Positions 28,966 through 37,351 of a stretch of DNA of 64,000 nucleotides are shown piece by piece. Position 1 is the stretch's first letter, and every line of letters starts with the position of its first letter. Source of the stretch: Roseobacter sp. MH60115 (GTDB taxonomy: Bacteria > Pseudomonadota > Alphaproteobacteria > Rhodobacterales > Rhodobacteraceae); contig NZ_JADOBQ010000001.1 in assembly GCF_015644665.1 (NCBI RefSeq), positions 62,001-126,000 of the forward strand. The letters are read 5' to 3'. The translations under genes were made by a program, and so were the position numbers. A model generated the notes under the pieces. The model was given only the letters and a program-made list of their open reading frames with translations, made no database searches and had not been told where the DNA came from.

Positions 28966-29385
28966 ATGGCCCGTATTCTGTTGATGGAAGATGATGTTGA
29001 TCTGAGCACAGTCCTGGACGAGGTGCTCTCCTCCAATGGGCATGTTGTCACGACCTCCCAATCCGCGTCCGAGGCTTTCAACCTGATTGCCAAAAACCGA
29101 TACGATCTGCTGATCACCGACATCATTGTTCTGAAAGATGACACCCCGGTGCCGGACGGTGGTATTTCCTTGATCTCCCGGTTGCGCGGCGCGCTGAGCT
29201 GGAATCTGGAGCCGTGGATGAAAAAGATGCCGATCATCGCCATCTCGGGTGCGATTCACAATCAGGGCATGTCGGAGCTTTTGAAAATATCACGGGATCT
29301 CGGGGCGGATATGGCTTTCGGCAAACCGATGGACACCGACGACCTGCTGCAGGCGATCAATCTGTTGACCAAACGTTCGGGCTGA
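28966..29385 (+). CDS. Single-domain response regulator
   Basis: A 139-residue receiver with no output domain. Acidic pocket MEDDVD near residues 7-12, phosphoacceptor D52 in YDLLITDII, and the KP pair in AFGKPMD. An insertion (LKDDTPVPDGG and LSWNLEPWMKKM) makes the loop after the phospho-Asp longer than usual. It follows the hybrid kinase by 99 bases and presumably works with it, through a phosphorelay or protein-protein output; no DNA-binding domain is present. Confidence 0.87.
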   Translation: MARILLMEDDVDLSTVLDEVLSSNGHVVTTSQSASEAFNLIAKNRYDLLITDIIVLKDDTPVPDGGISLISRLRGALSWNLEPWMKKMPIIAISGAIHNQGMSELLKISRDLGADMAFGKPMDTDDLLQAINLLTKRSG

Positions 29386-29500
29386 CCTGCTTTGCCAGAC
29401 GGCTTTTCGGGCGCCGAAAACTGGTTTGGAGTCACGGATGATCTTCGAGAGCATCCGTTTGGAGGTATAATTGCCTGATCCACGGGCTCGGTCAAAAATC

Positions 29501-29534
29501 ACCCACCAGCGCCTGGTGCAGACGCTGGTGGGGT
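29501..29534. terminator. Bidirectional terminator-like hairpin between convergent genes
   Basis: CCCACCAGCG (29502-29511) and CGCTGGTGGG (29523-29532) form a perfect 10-pair stem with an 11-base loop between the receiver gene and convergent glycerate kinase. T-rich tracts are short on both sides. Confidence 0.55.
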
Positions 29535-29563
29535 TCTCGTGAAACTGTCCCTCGATGCTCTCA

Positions 29564-30766
29564 CTATCCGAGCGCGTGAAGAGGCTTTTGGGCCGGAACG
29601 GGGACAGGACGGTCTGTCAAACGAATGCCCACGATCATCATGCGCATCGCGTCTTCTGCCGCACGGCGGAGCAGTTTCTCGCCCTTGTGGATGGCTTCAT
29701 CCAGCGAACAGGGGCGTTTGATGATCGAGGCGAAGGCGTCAATGCCGTTGTCCAGCGTTTCGTGCACCCCTTTGCCGATGGTTCCGGCCAGAGCGATTGT
29801 CTGAATGCCCTGATCACGCGCCCGTCTGGCGACCTCACAGGGCACCTTGCCATAGGGCGATTGCCCGTCCAGAGAGCCTTCGGCGGTGATCACCAGATCC
29901 GCCTTGTCCAGCATGTCGTCAAACCGCAGATATTGCATCACGATGTCAAAGCGTGGATGCAGCGTGGCACCGGCAAAAGCGACCAGCCCGGTGCCAAGGC
30001 CGCCCGAAGCACCTGACCCATTTGATTGGCCGAGGTCCAGCCCGGTGGTTTGATGGATCAGATCGGCGTATCGCTCAAGTCCGGTTTCAAGGGCGTCGAC
30101 CTGATCCGGCGTTGCGCCTTTCTGCGGTCCGAAAACACGCGCAACGCCGTTGGGCCCGAGCAAGACATTGTGCCAGTTCACGGCGACATCAATCGACACA
30201 TCGGCCAGTCGCGTGTCGATCTCACTTGGGTCGATTTCGGCAATGCGCGACAATTCGTAGCCACCAAACCCGATCTCCTGCCCATCCACATCCAGCAGAC
30301 GGGCACCAAGGGCCTGTGCCATGCCAGCGCCGCCGTCATTGATGCCGCTGTCCCCACAGCCGATCAGAATCCTGTCCGCGCCGTGATCCAGCGCGCGCAA
30401 AATCAATTCGCCAACGCCGTAACTGGTGGTGCGGCCCGGATTGCGTCTGTCCTTCGGGACAAGGCTCAGACCAGCGGCAGCGGCCATTTCCAGCACAGCG
30501 GTTCGGGGGCCGCCGCCTCCCATCATGCCAAAGAAGGCGGTGACGGGGCAGCCGACCGGGCCGGTCACGATGGCTTTGTGTAATGTCCCCTTGGTGGCGT
30601 TGACGAGGGCTTTGGTGAAGCCTTCGCCGCCGTCGACCATCGGGGCTTCCAGCACGCGTGCTGCTGGCAGGGCGCTGCGAACGCCAGCGCTAATCGCGCG
30701 GGTGACATCATTGACCGACAGGGATTCCTTGAACCCGGACGGGGCAACGAGAATGGTGAAAGACAT
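29564..30766 (-). CDS. Glycerate kinase (GarK/GlxK family)
   Basis: A 400-residue glycerate 2-kinase-family enzyme that phosphorylates D-glycerate. Recognisable parts are the N-terminal APSGFKESLSVNDVTRAI, PMVDGGEGF, the GCGDSGINDGGAGMAQALGARLLD nucleotide/substrate block, and ITAEGSLDGQSPYGK. The start has an ideal AAGGAG site. It lies downstream of an SLC13-type permease in the same direction (102-base gap), suggesting uptake and phosphorylation of glycerate or a related hydroxy acid. The C-terminal 20 residues (VGIRLTDRPVPVPAQKPLHALG) go slightly beyond the usual end. Confidence 0.93.
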   Translation of the reverse strand: MSFTILVAPSGFKESLSVNDVTRAISAGVRSALPAARVLEAPMVDGGEGFTKALVNATKGTLHKAIVTGPVGCPVTAFFGMMGGGGPRTAVLEMAAAAGLSLVPKDRRNPGRTTSYGVGELILRALDHGADRILIGCGDSGINDGGAGMAQALGARLLDVDGQEIGFGGYELSRIAEIDPSEIDTRLADVSIDVAVNWHNVLLGPNGVARVFGPQKGATPDQVDALETGLERYADLIHQTTGLDLGQSNGSGASGGLGTGLVAFAGATLHPRFDIVMQYLRFDDMLDKADLVITAEGSLDGQSPYGKVPCEVARRARDQGIQTIALAGTIGKGVHETLDNGIDAFASIIKRPCSLDEAIHKGEKLLRRAAEDAMRMMIVGIRLTDRPVPVPAQKPLHALG

Positions 30767-30868
30767 ATCTTATCTCCTTGAATTTATTCATGAAAGGAGA
30801 ACGGTGCGGGAGAAGAATTATTCCCTGTAGGTCCCTTTTTTGCGCGTCTTGGGCAGAACGCCGCGCAG

Positions 30869-32560
30869 TCAGCGCAGGCCCAGTTTTTGTCCCAGAATGC
30901 GGACGGACTGCCGCACCTCGCGCGCTGCTGTTGTCAGCTCGGCCTCCAGCCGGGTGACGCGTCGTGACGGCGCAGATCGCTGCGGCTTCGGTCTGGGGGC
31001 CGTCGTTGCCAGCACTCTGTCCGGACGCAAAACGGGGCGCGAGCTGGAGGAGGGCACAAGGTCGGAGGTTGCATAGGGTGTAGAGGCCGCCGCCGGGTGG
31101 AGAGGCACAATCGCCGCCATGTGATCTTTCGCGGGCGTGTTCAGATCAAGCTGCCAGGGCCAGAGGATCACGGCGACGAGGACAAGTGGCATGGCAACAG
31201 CAGGCATCAGGGGCACGGCAAGCCGGAACAGATCTCTCTGGTCAAAGGTTGGCTGCTCCAAACCGCCATAGATCGCCACCGGTTTTGCGCTGGCCATCAT
31301 CGTCTGGCAGAACCCGGTTCCGAGAACGGCGACCATCACGATGAGCGCCGGATCATGACCGAAGGCGGCAATCGGCAAGGCGACCGCGGGTATGAGAACG
31401 GCGGCGCGCGCACTTCGGGAGGTGATCACCAGATGGGACAGCACCGCCGTCAGTGTCATGAAGCCAATGGCAACCGCGCGGTTTCTCGCCAGCGTTTCCG
31501 GCAGCACCGACAGCATGCCATCTGCCAGCCAGCGATCCGCGCCGGTCACGATGATGGCGTCTGCGATGACGATGGTGGCCGTCAAATAAAGGATGAGCTC
31601 CATATCGACGTCGCGGAAAATCTCTTTGGTCTTCCTGTCCGTGAAGGGCCTGCTGAGCAGGACAAGCGCGCCTGCCAGGGCGATCAGCACGATGGAGACA
31701 TTGTGCAACCCCGCTGTGGTCCACAGACCCAGAAGCATGACAAGGACGGCGGCTAGCCGTTTCTGGTGCGCGGTCAGCCTGCCGGTGGGCCGTTGCAACA
31801 CAAGCGGGGCATTCTGCAGCTCCGGTGGGACAAAAAGCCAAAGGATCAAAGCCGTTGCCAGAAGGCAGGAGAGCAGGGATGCCGGAAGACCCAGAGTTAT
31901 CCATTCCAGGTACCCGATGGTGGCGCCGCCGGATTGTGAAATGGCATCGACGGCAATCAGATGCGCGCCGGCACCCAGCAGGGAACCGCCTGCCGAAATC
32001 AGGATCACCGTGGGAAACAGGAGTGCCAGGGGCCGTATCAATCTGGGGTCGGGCAGTTGTGCCGCAAGGGCAAGAAAGACCGGCAAAAGCAATGCCGCGC
32101 GCCCTGAGGTCGATGGGATGAAAAACGCGGTGCAGGCGATCAGCAGGGTCAGCACATAGGCGACGGAGACAAAGGTGCGAAACGGGAGAAGGGCACGCTC
32201 CACCAGAAGCTCCATCAGCCCACTGGATTTAAGGACGGACGCGATGACAAAGGCGGTCACCAGCAACCACACGAGGTCGCGGCCCAGCGAGGCAAAGAGA
32301 CGGTCTTCGGGCAGCGTCCCGGTTAAGACGAGTGCAAGGGCAGCGGCAATGGCCACTAGCGAATCCGGTAGGCGCGTCATGATCCAGCCGATCACGGCGA
32401 AGGCGGTGATTGTCAGCGCGCTGCGGCCACCGGGGCTGAGCGTTTCAGGGAGTGTCCAGAACAGCGCAACGGCAATGAGCGCCAGCGGGAGGGCCATCAT
32501 CTCGGTCTGTTGCAGAGGCCAGTTCCGAAATAGAGGTGGCGACAGTGAGAGGCTGGTCAT
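30869..32560 (-). CDS. SLC13/DASS-family anion permease with cationic C-terminal tail
   Basis: A 563-residue membrane protein with about 12 hydrophobic segments. The family-type blocks FIPSTSGRAALLLPVFLALA and the second-repeat SARAAVLIPAVALPIAAFG correspond to the SNT-like sodium/substrate clamp region, changed here to STSG and SRSA. DASS members move sulfate, di- or tricarboxylates with sodium. Coupling to glycerate kinase suggests glycerate or another hydroxy-acid anion. The last 90 residues form a Pro/Ser/Arg-rich linker and a basic helix (VTRLEAELTTAAREVRQSVRIL), unusual for the family. Confidence 0.8.
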   Translation of the reverse strand: MTSLSLSPPLFRNWPLQQTEMMALPLALIAVALFWTLPETLSPGGRSALTITAFAVIGWIMTRLPDSLVAIAAALALVLTGTLPEDRLFASLGRDLVWLLVTAFVIASVLKSSGLMELLVERALLPFRTFVSVAYVLTLLIACTAFFIPSTSGRAALLLPVFLALAAQLPDPRLIRPLALLFPTVILISAGGSLLGAGAHLIAVDAISQSGGATIGYLEWITLGLPASLLSCLLATALILWLFVPPELQNAPLVLQRPTGRLTAHQKRLAAVLVMLLGLWTTAGLHNVSIVLIALAGALVLLSRPFTDRKTKEIFRDVDMELILYLTATIVIADAIIVTGADRWLADGMLSVLPETLARNRAVAIGFMTLTAVLSHLVITSRSARAAVLIPAVALPIAAFGHDPALIVMVAVLGTGFCQTMMASAKPVAIYGGLEQPTFDQRDLFRLAVPLMPAVAMPLVLVAVILWPWQLDLNTPAKDHMAAIVPLHPAAASTPYATSDLVPSSSSRPVLRPDRVLATTAPRPKPQRSAPSRRVTRLEAELTTAAREVRQSVRILGQKLGLR

Positions 32561-32969
32561 CGGGCGTCCTTCCGTGTGCGTGTTTGAGAAGGAAACGTCG
32601 CGGCGCAGCGCTTATTCCAGCGGATGTCATAAAATCGTAACATGGGCGTCTGGTCGCCGATGTGATGAGGTAATTCTTGTAGCCGTACGGGTTCTCATCA
32701 AGGGACACGTCCGCTTGCAAAGAGAGGATGGGACGAAGCCCGTCCCAGGAACCTGCGGGGTTTGCCTGAAAGAGTGCACTACCGGGTATCCGGCCATAAC
32801 CGCTCCGTTCACTGAGCGAAAAAAGCGGATATGCCGCCAACGTTAATGGAGGAGCTGCAGTCTCGCCGCCATCGTCTGCAGAATGGCCAATGGATTGCCT
32901 ACGCAGCACCTTGGGGGCGCCATACGTCTGCGTCTTGAAACGATGATCCGGGGGGCGGTGAAAAGCCCC
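32561..32969. other. Intergenic gap between permease and subtilase genes
   Basis: 409 bases without a supportable gene. It holds the promoter of the SLC13 gene (right-hand part, leftward) and the 3' flank of the subtilase gene. A perfect hairpin TGGGACG-AAGCC-CGTCCCA lies at 32729-32747 with no T-run. Open frames crossing it are low-complexity and overlap real genes. Confidence 0.5.
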
Positions 32970-34424
32970 TTATTCCAACAGGAGCGGTTGCACACCCGGC
33001 GGGCTTGCGCAAATCGGCGCGAATTGGACAAGTCCTGCCCCAAAAACCTCGTCCGGCCCTTCATCGCCAAGATCCAATGCGGTGTCGCGCAGGAATGATT
33101 TGACCTCCGCCACCACCATGTCGGGTTGCTCTGACATCAGGATCGCCGCCGCTGCCGTGGCAAAGGGGGCGGCAAAGGAGGTGCCCGTTTTCGTGCGAAC
33201 TCCTCTGATCGAGGCCGCGGTCCAGACCTCGACGCCGGGGGCCGCAAGATCGACGTGGGGTCCACGCCCGGCGCGCCGATACACCCGGCCCGAGGCATCC
33301 ACGGCCGTGACGGTCAGGACGGGATCATAGGCGCCGGGGAAAACCGGCGCGGCGCGCGGGCCGTCATTGCCTGCTGCTGACACGATCAGGATCTGCGCGT
33401 CACTCAGCCGCGCCACCATCTGCTCCAGCAGCGCGTTGTGCGGACCCGCGAGGCTCATGTTGATGATCCTGACCTCTGCTGCCGCCAATTTGTCCATGGC
33501 CTGCACGAGATTGAAGACGTCGCTGCGTTCGTCGCGCCCGGCTGAATAGAAGGCATCGATGGCAATCAGCTTTGCTTCGGGCAGTAGCCCATGCGCGCGT
33601 CCCTGGCGGGAAGCAACAAGGATGGCGGCTACGGCGGTGCCATGTTGCGCACCCGATCCCGCATTCTGGCCGGTGTCAAAGTCCAGTACCGACAGCTGGC
33701 TGCCGACAAAGGCCTCGTGGTCCGGGTTAATGTCGGTGTCGATCAGGCCGATGGGCACGACCGCCTGACTACAGGAGGCCAGAGACGACGTAGGTGGTTT
33801 CCAACTGATCAGGTCGAAGGTGGCACAGTGCAGACCTTCGCATTGCGGCGTGATCCCCTCGCTCATCCGGTAGAAATGATTGAAGTCCGCCGCCTGACCG
33901 GTCGGAAGCAGGCGTATCGCGTCCAACGCGGCCTCCAACGATGTCCCGGGCGGCACGCGCAACCGTCGGATGGTGCTGTCCAGGGTGCCGATCTCCGCAA
34001 CCTGCAGCACCTGATATCCAAGTGCAATCAACGCATCGAGGTCGCTCTGCGCCAGATCAAGAACAACGATCTCGTCAGTGGCGCGGTCTGGCAGGGGTTG
34101 CGGCGCCGGTCTCTGGGCTGCGGGGGGCTGAGGGGCGCGGCCAAAAATCCGGTCGAGCAGATTTCCGCCCGGGTTGGCCTGTCTCGGCGGTCTGTCGTTT
34201 CCCTGTCCCGAACGGCTTCCCCGGTCCCTGTCGTCATCATCATCATCGTCGTCATCATCGCTATCGCCACCATTGTCGCTGTCCCCGTTGTCACCGTCAC
34301 TATCACTATCGCCATCATCGTCGTCGGCGAGGGCGATTGAATAATAGGGGCCATATGGTGAGACAATCGGCAGAGCCGACATAAGCAGAAGGGTCAATGC
34401 GAACCGAAATAGTGACTTTGGCAT
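32970..34424 (-). CDS. Exported S8 (subtilisin-like) serine protease with Asp-rich N-terminal region
   Basis: 484 residues from the ATG at 34424, which follows an ideal AGGAGG. Order: signal-like hydrophobic segment (FRFALTLLLMSALPIV), a long Asp/Ser/Gly run including ten consecutive Asp (about residues 35-75), a Pro/Arg linker, a propeptide-like domain (EIVVLDLAQSDLDALIALGY onward), then the S8 domain. The catalytic triad is D229 (GLIDTDIN), H261 (AQHGTAVAAIL) and S416 (GTSFAAP). It is divergent from an ECF sigma factor gene. The Asp run could bind calcium or act as a charged spacer. It probably acts in the periplasm or outside the cell. Confidence 0.88.
   Translation of the reverse strand: MPKSLFRFALTLLLMSALPIVSPYGPYYSIALADDDDGDSDSDGDNGDSDNGGDSDDDDDDDDDDRDRGSRSGQGNDRPPRQANPGGNLLDRIFGRAPQPPAAQRPAPQPLPDRATDEIVVLDLAQSDLDALIALGYQVLQVAEIGTLDSTIRRLRVPPGTSLEAALDAIRLLPTGQAADFNHFYRMSEGITPQCEGLHCATFDLISWKPPTSSLASCSQAVVPIGLIDTDINPDHEAFVGSQLSVLDFDTGQNAGSGAQHGTAVAAILVASRQGRAHGLLPEAKLIAIDAFYSAGRDERSDVFNLVQAMDKLAAAEVRIINMSLAGPHNALLEQMVARLSDAQILIVSAAGNDGPRAAPVFPGAYDPVLTVTAVDASGRVYRRAGRGPHVDLAAPGVEVWTAASIRGVRTKTGTSFAAPFATAAAAILMSEQPDMVVAEVKSFLRDTALDLGDEGPDEVFGAGLVQFAPICASPPGVQPLLLE
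34230..34329. repeat. Trinucleotide-biased low-complexity tract (Asp/Ser/Gly codons)
   Basis: Repeated ATC/GTC triplets on the plus strand encode the Asp-rich run of the subtilase. Triplet slippage would change run length without shifting frame. No exact long repeat unit is present. Confidence 0.65.
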
Positions 34425-34564
34425 TCGGGGCCTCCTTGTGAGCCGCAATTTGCATGTTTGGACAGCCAAAGACCGCAAGTTATTGCGCCGCGCTTCCAGA
34501 TTGCAATAAAGGTAACGGCACACCCAGCGGAATATTCCATTCTTTAACGAGAGAGAAAATAACA
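34425..34564. promoter_or_regulatory. Divergent promoter between subtilase and ECF sigma genes
   Basis: A 140-base gap driving both directions by position. A 10-base palindrome GGAATATTCC lies at 34529-34538, about 27 bases before the sigma start. An autoregulated ECF promoter is expected but I cannot define its -35/-10 pair. Confidence 0.45.
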
Positions 34565-35098
34565 ATGGTGTCAGATACCTTTGCAGATGACATCATCGCA
34601 TTTCTCCCCAACCTCAGGCGTTTTGCGATCTCGCTGTGCAGATCGCCGGACACGGCGGATGATCTTGTCCAGATCACTGTCGAACGCGCCTTTGCTGCGC
34701 GGCATCAGTTCGATCCGGACACCCGGCTTGAGGCATGGCTGTTTCGGATTCTGCGCAATGCCTGGATCGACATGACGCGCCGCACCAAGACACGGGGCAC
34801 ACAGATTGACATAGAGGACGCGCCTGATGCCAGCACGGTGGACGGCACCAAGGTAACAGAAACCGCGTTGATGTTGAAATCCGCCAAGGCGGCAATTGAA
34901 ACGCTGCCCGAAGCCCAACGCGATGTCATGATGCTGATCTGCGTTGAAGAGATGAGTTACAAAGAGGCCGCAGAGGTTCTGGACACGCCGGTTGGCACTG
35001 TTATGAGCCGTCTTGCCCGTGCGCGGCTGGCGGTTGCAAGAAAGTTGGGAATAAACACCGACGCCGCGCGTTCTTCTGGCAGTCAAGGAGACAGCTGA
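34565..35098 (+). CDS. ECF-type RNA polymerase sigma factor
   Basis: A 177-residue sigma-70 family protein with only regions 2 and 4. Region 2 contains LVQITVERAFAARHQFDPDTRLEAWLFRILRNAWID; region 4 contains LPEAQRDVMMLICVEEMSYKEAAEVLDTPVGTVMSRLARAR. The ATG at 34565 gives the standard N-terminus; an upstream open stretch lies in the divergent promoter. The stop is separated by one base from the start of the anti-sigma gene, so the two are coupled. It probably transcribes its own operon and the divergent protease gene. Confidence 0.93.
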   Translation: MVSDTFADDIIAFLPNLRRFAISLCRSPDTADDLVQITVERAFAARHQFDPDTRLEAWLFRILRNAWIDMTRRTKTRGTQIDIEDAPDASTVDGTKVTETALMLKSAKAAIETLPEAQRDVMMLICVEEMSYKEAAEVLDTPVGTVMSRLARARLAVARKLGINTDAARSSGSQGDS

Positions 35099-35099
35099 G

Positions 35100-35870
35100 A
35101 TGCAAAAGCCTGAATTTACAGATGAGGAATTGATGGCCTACGCTGACGGCGAATTGGCAGAGGAACGGGCCTCGGCGCTGGATCTCGCGTTGGCTGAGAG
35201 CGTTGATCTGGCAGATCGCCTCGCGCTGTTCGTCGATACCAAGATGGTCGCGAAAGACGCCTGGGAGCCGGTGCTGCAGGAACCTGTCCCGGAGCACCTT
35301 GTACAACGTGTTCGCGACCTCGCAGCCGCTGATGAGCGCACACGGGAGGGTGCTGATGACACCGTCGTGGCCTTCCCGCAAAGCGCACGGCCCGAGACGG
35401 CAACACCCGTTTGGAAATTGCCGCTGGCGGCAGGTCTGGCGCTTGCGGTCGGTCTTGGCGCCGGATTGATGCTGTCTCAGGATAGCGGCAGCGGTTTTGG
35501 CAGCATCGAGATTGCTGCCCTGACGGATCGCCAGGTCATCGCCGCCTTGGATACGGTGCCGTCGGGAGAGGACAGGTTGTTGGACAATGGCGCGCGGATT
35601 GCGCCGATTGCGACGTTCTTCGATGGGGCGCAGACTTTGTGTCGGGAATTTGAGTTCGACCGCGCGGACGGTATGACAATTGTCTCGGTCGCCTGCCAGA
35701 GAGAGGGGGAATGGGATGTTCAGATGGCCGTCGCCGCAGCAGCTGCAACCGACACCGGCTATGCGCCCGCGTCCTCCCTGGATACGTTGGACGCCTATCT
35801 GACAGCCAACAACGCCGGTCCGCCTTTGGATCTGGATGCAGAAGCTGCGGCCTTGCAGGCGCTGCGCTGA
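35100..35870 (+). CDS. Membrane anti-sigma factor
   Basis: A 256-residue protein with a cytoplasmic N-terminal helical domain (TDEELMAYADGELAEERA, the usual opening of anti-sigma factors), a single membrane helix near residues 104-124 (LPLAAGLALAVGLGAGLML) and a periplasmic domain of about 130 residues. The zinc-binding HxxxCxxC motif is absent, so it belongs to the non-zinc type. Two Cys in the periplasmic part (LCREFEF and VACQREGE) could form a disulfide. It should hold the co-encoded sigma factor at the membrane until a periplasmic signal releases it. Confidence 0.82.
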   Translation: MQKPEFTDEELMAYADGELAEERASALDLALAESVDLADRLALFVDTKMVAKDAWEPVLQEPVPEHLVQRVRDLAAADERTREGADDTVVAFPQSARPETATPVWKLPLAAGLALAVGLGAGLMLSQDSGSGFGSIEIAALTDRQVIAALDTVPSGEDRLLDNGARIAPIATFFDGAQTLCREFEFDRADGMTIVSVACQREGEWDVQMAVAAAAATDTGYAPASSLDTLDAYLTANNAGPPLDLDAEAAALQALR

Positions 35871-35901
35871 ACCGGCCCTTCCGACATCCGATCAACAAGC
35901 G

Positions 35902-35934
35902 AAAACCGTCTCCTATGAGGCGGTTTTTACTTTT
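35902..35934 (+). terminator. Rho-independent terminator after the anti-sigma gene
   Basis: AAAACCGTCTC and GAGGCGGTTTT pair around a CTAT loop (one T-G wobble), followed by T-rich sequence. It lies 32 bases after the anti-sigma stop. Confidence 0.8.
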
Positions 35935-36065
35935 AAAAACAATATACTAATCTTTCATTTTCTGTTCATTTTCTATTGTCTAACCATTCATTCCGACGAC
36001 AGGATACGAACAGTCTTGCTGCCTAAATTAATCCTCAGACACACCAACCCAAGAGGATATCAGAC

Positions 36066-37169
36066 ATGACCATTCACACCTTTGACTTCGACCTGACGAT
36101 GTTGCACCTGAACGCGAAATGGGCCTTCACGACACGCCGCGTCAATCGTGACGATGTGACCGGGCTTGATCCGGCTGTGGCCCTTGGCGTCGCGGGCGAC
36201 CTTGTGCTCTGCGATATCACCGAAATCAATCAGCACCAGAAAATCCAGCTTGCCAGCGGCCGTGCCTCCACCAGCTATGTCGGCGACAAGGTCGTCCTGT
36301 GCATCGGTGATCGCTATGCGCCGGATCAATTCGAGGGGGCAGCCCGCATCACGGCAAATGGCGCTGATTTGCTTGCCGGTGGCGGCGTGGTCGGCACCAT
36401 GGAACACGCGCATGATCGGATGGCGGAGCCCACCAAACTGCGCCCCATCGGTCTGCTGACCGACCGCACGGAGGAGGTGATCAATATCGCACGCTACGGT
36501 CTGCCGTCGGTGCAAATCCCTGACCATGTGACCGTCATCGGGGTCTTCGGGGCGTCGATGAATGCGGGCAAGACCACCGCGGCGGTCAGCCTGGCGCATG
36601 GTCTTTCGCGGGCCGGCTTCAGTGTAGCAGGTGTGAAGGCGACGGGCACCGGCGCATTCAGCGATTTCAACGCCTTTGAGGACGCGGGGGTCAGCGCCAT
36701 GGACTTCACGGATGCGGGCATGCCCACAACGTACCGGATGCCGATGGACCGCGTCGAACAGGGGTTCGAGACACTGGTGGGCACGGCGGCAGCAAACGGT
36801 GCGGATATCGTCGTGGTCGAAATCGCGGACGGTGTCTTCCAGCAGGAAACTCAGGAGGTTCTCGCGGGTTCGTCTATCTGTGATCGGCTGGACGGCATTC
36901 TCTTTGCCACGCCGGACGCATTGGGCGCCGTGGGCGGAGCGCGCGTTCTGGCCGACTACGGTCTGCAGCCCTTTGCGATGTCCGGCAAGCTCACGCAGTC
37001 ACCTCTCGCCATGATGGAAGCCAAGCGCGCAACAGGTATTCCGCAACTGTCGCGTCTGGATCTCTGCACCCCTTCCGCGGTGATGGCCGTTGCCCGCGAC
37101 GTCCTGCGGGTCTCGAAACCCCACAAGGCGGCAGAACCGCTTGAGATTGAACAGATGACGGCAGCATGA
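36066..37169 (+). CDS. Uncharacterised P-loop NTPase-like protein
   Basis: A 367-residue soluble protein that I do not recognise by name. The N-terminal 155 residues look beta-rich (FTTRRVNRDDVTGLDPAVALGVAGDLVL). A Walker A motif follows at residues 162-171 (GASMNAGKTT), then a MinD/MobB/SIMIBI-like layout: VAGVKATGTGAF, then DIVVVEIADGVFQQE as a probable Walker B, and LFATPDALGAVGGARVL as a later strand. The SIMIBI class includes MobB, HypB and CobQ-like proteins. A GAGGA site precedes the ATG. It precedes a two-component system in the same direction, but any link is unproven. Confidence 0.7.
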   Translation: MTIHTFDFDLTMLHLNAKWAFTTRRVNRDDVTGLDPAVALGVAGDLVLCDITEINQHQKIQLASGRASTSYVGDKVVLCIGDRYAPDQFEGAARITANGADLLAGGGVVGTMEHAHDRMAEPTKLRPIGLLTDRTEEVINIARYGLPSVQIPDHVTVIGVFGASMNAGKTTAAVSLAHGLSRAGFSVAGVKATGTGAFSDFNAFEDAGVSAMDFTDAGMPTTYRMPMDRVEQGFETLVGTAAANGADIVVVEIADGVFQQETQEVLAGSSICDRLDGILFATPDALGAVGGARVLADYGLQPFAMSGKLTQSPLAMMEAKRATGIPQLSRLDLCTPSAVMAVARDVLRVSKPHKAAEPLEIEQMTAA

Positions 37170-37315
37170 ACGATAGCTCCATTTGTTCCGGGAAGGGTCG
37201 CATGTTTCATGCGGCCCTTGTTGTACATGACATTGCAGCTACACAGCCTGTTGCATGCAATGCAGGGTTGATAGGCTGGTGGAAACAGTCGAAACACGCG
37301 AAAAAGGAGCCGGAG

Positions 37316-37351
37316 ATGCTTCTGTTCACATCGCTGGAGAACACCACATGA
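37316..37351 (+). CDS. Putative 11-residue leader peptide upstream of the sensor kinase
   Basis: MLLFTSLENTT with a strong AAAAAGGAG site placed correctly before its ATG. Its stop overlaps the kinase start (ACATGA), so ribosomes finishing the leader could start on the kinase. It is short and codon evidence is minimal, so this is a prediction from signal placement only. Confidence 0.4.
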   Translation: MLLFTSLENTT

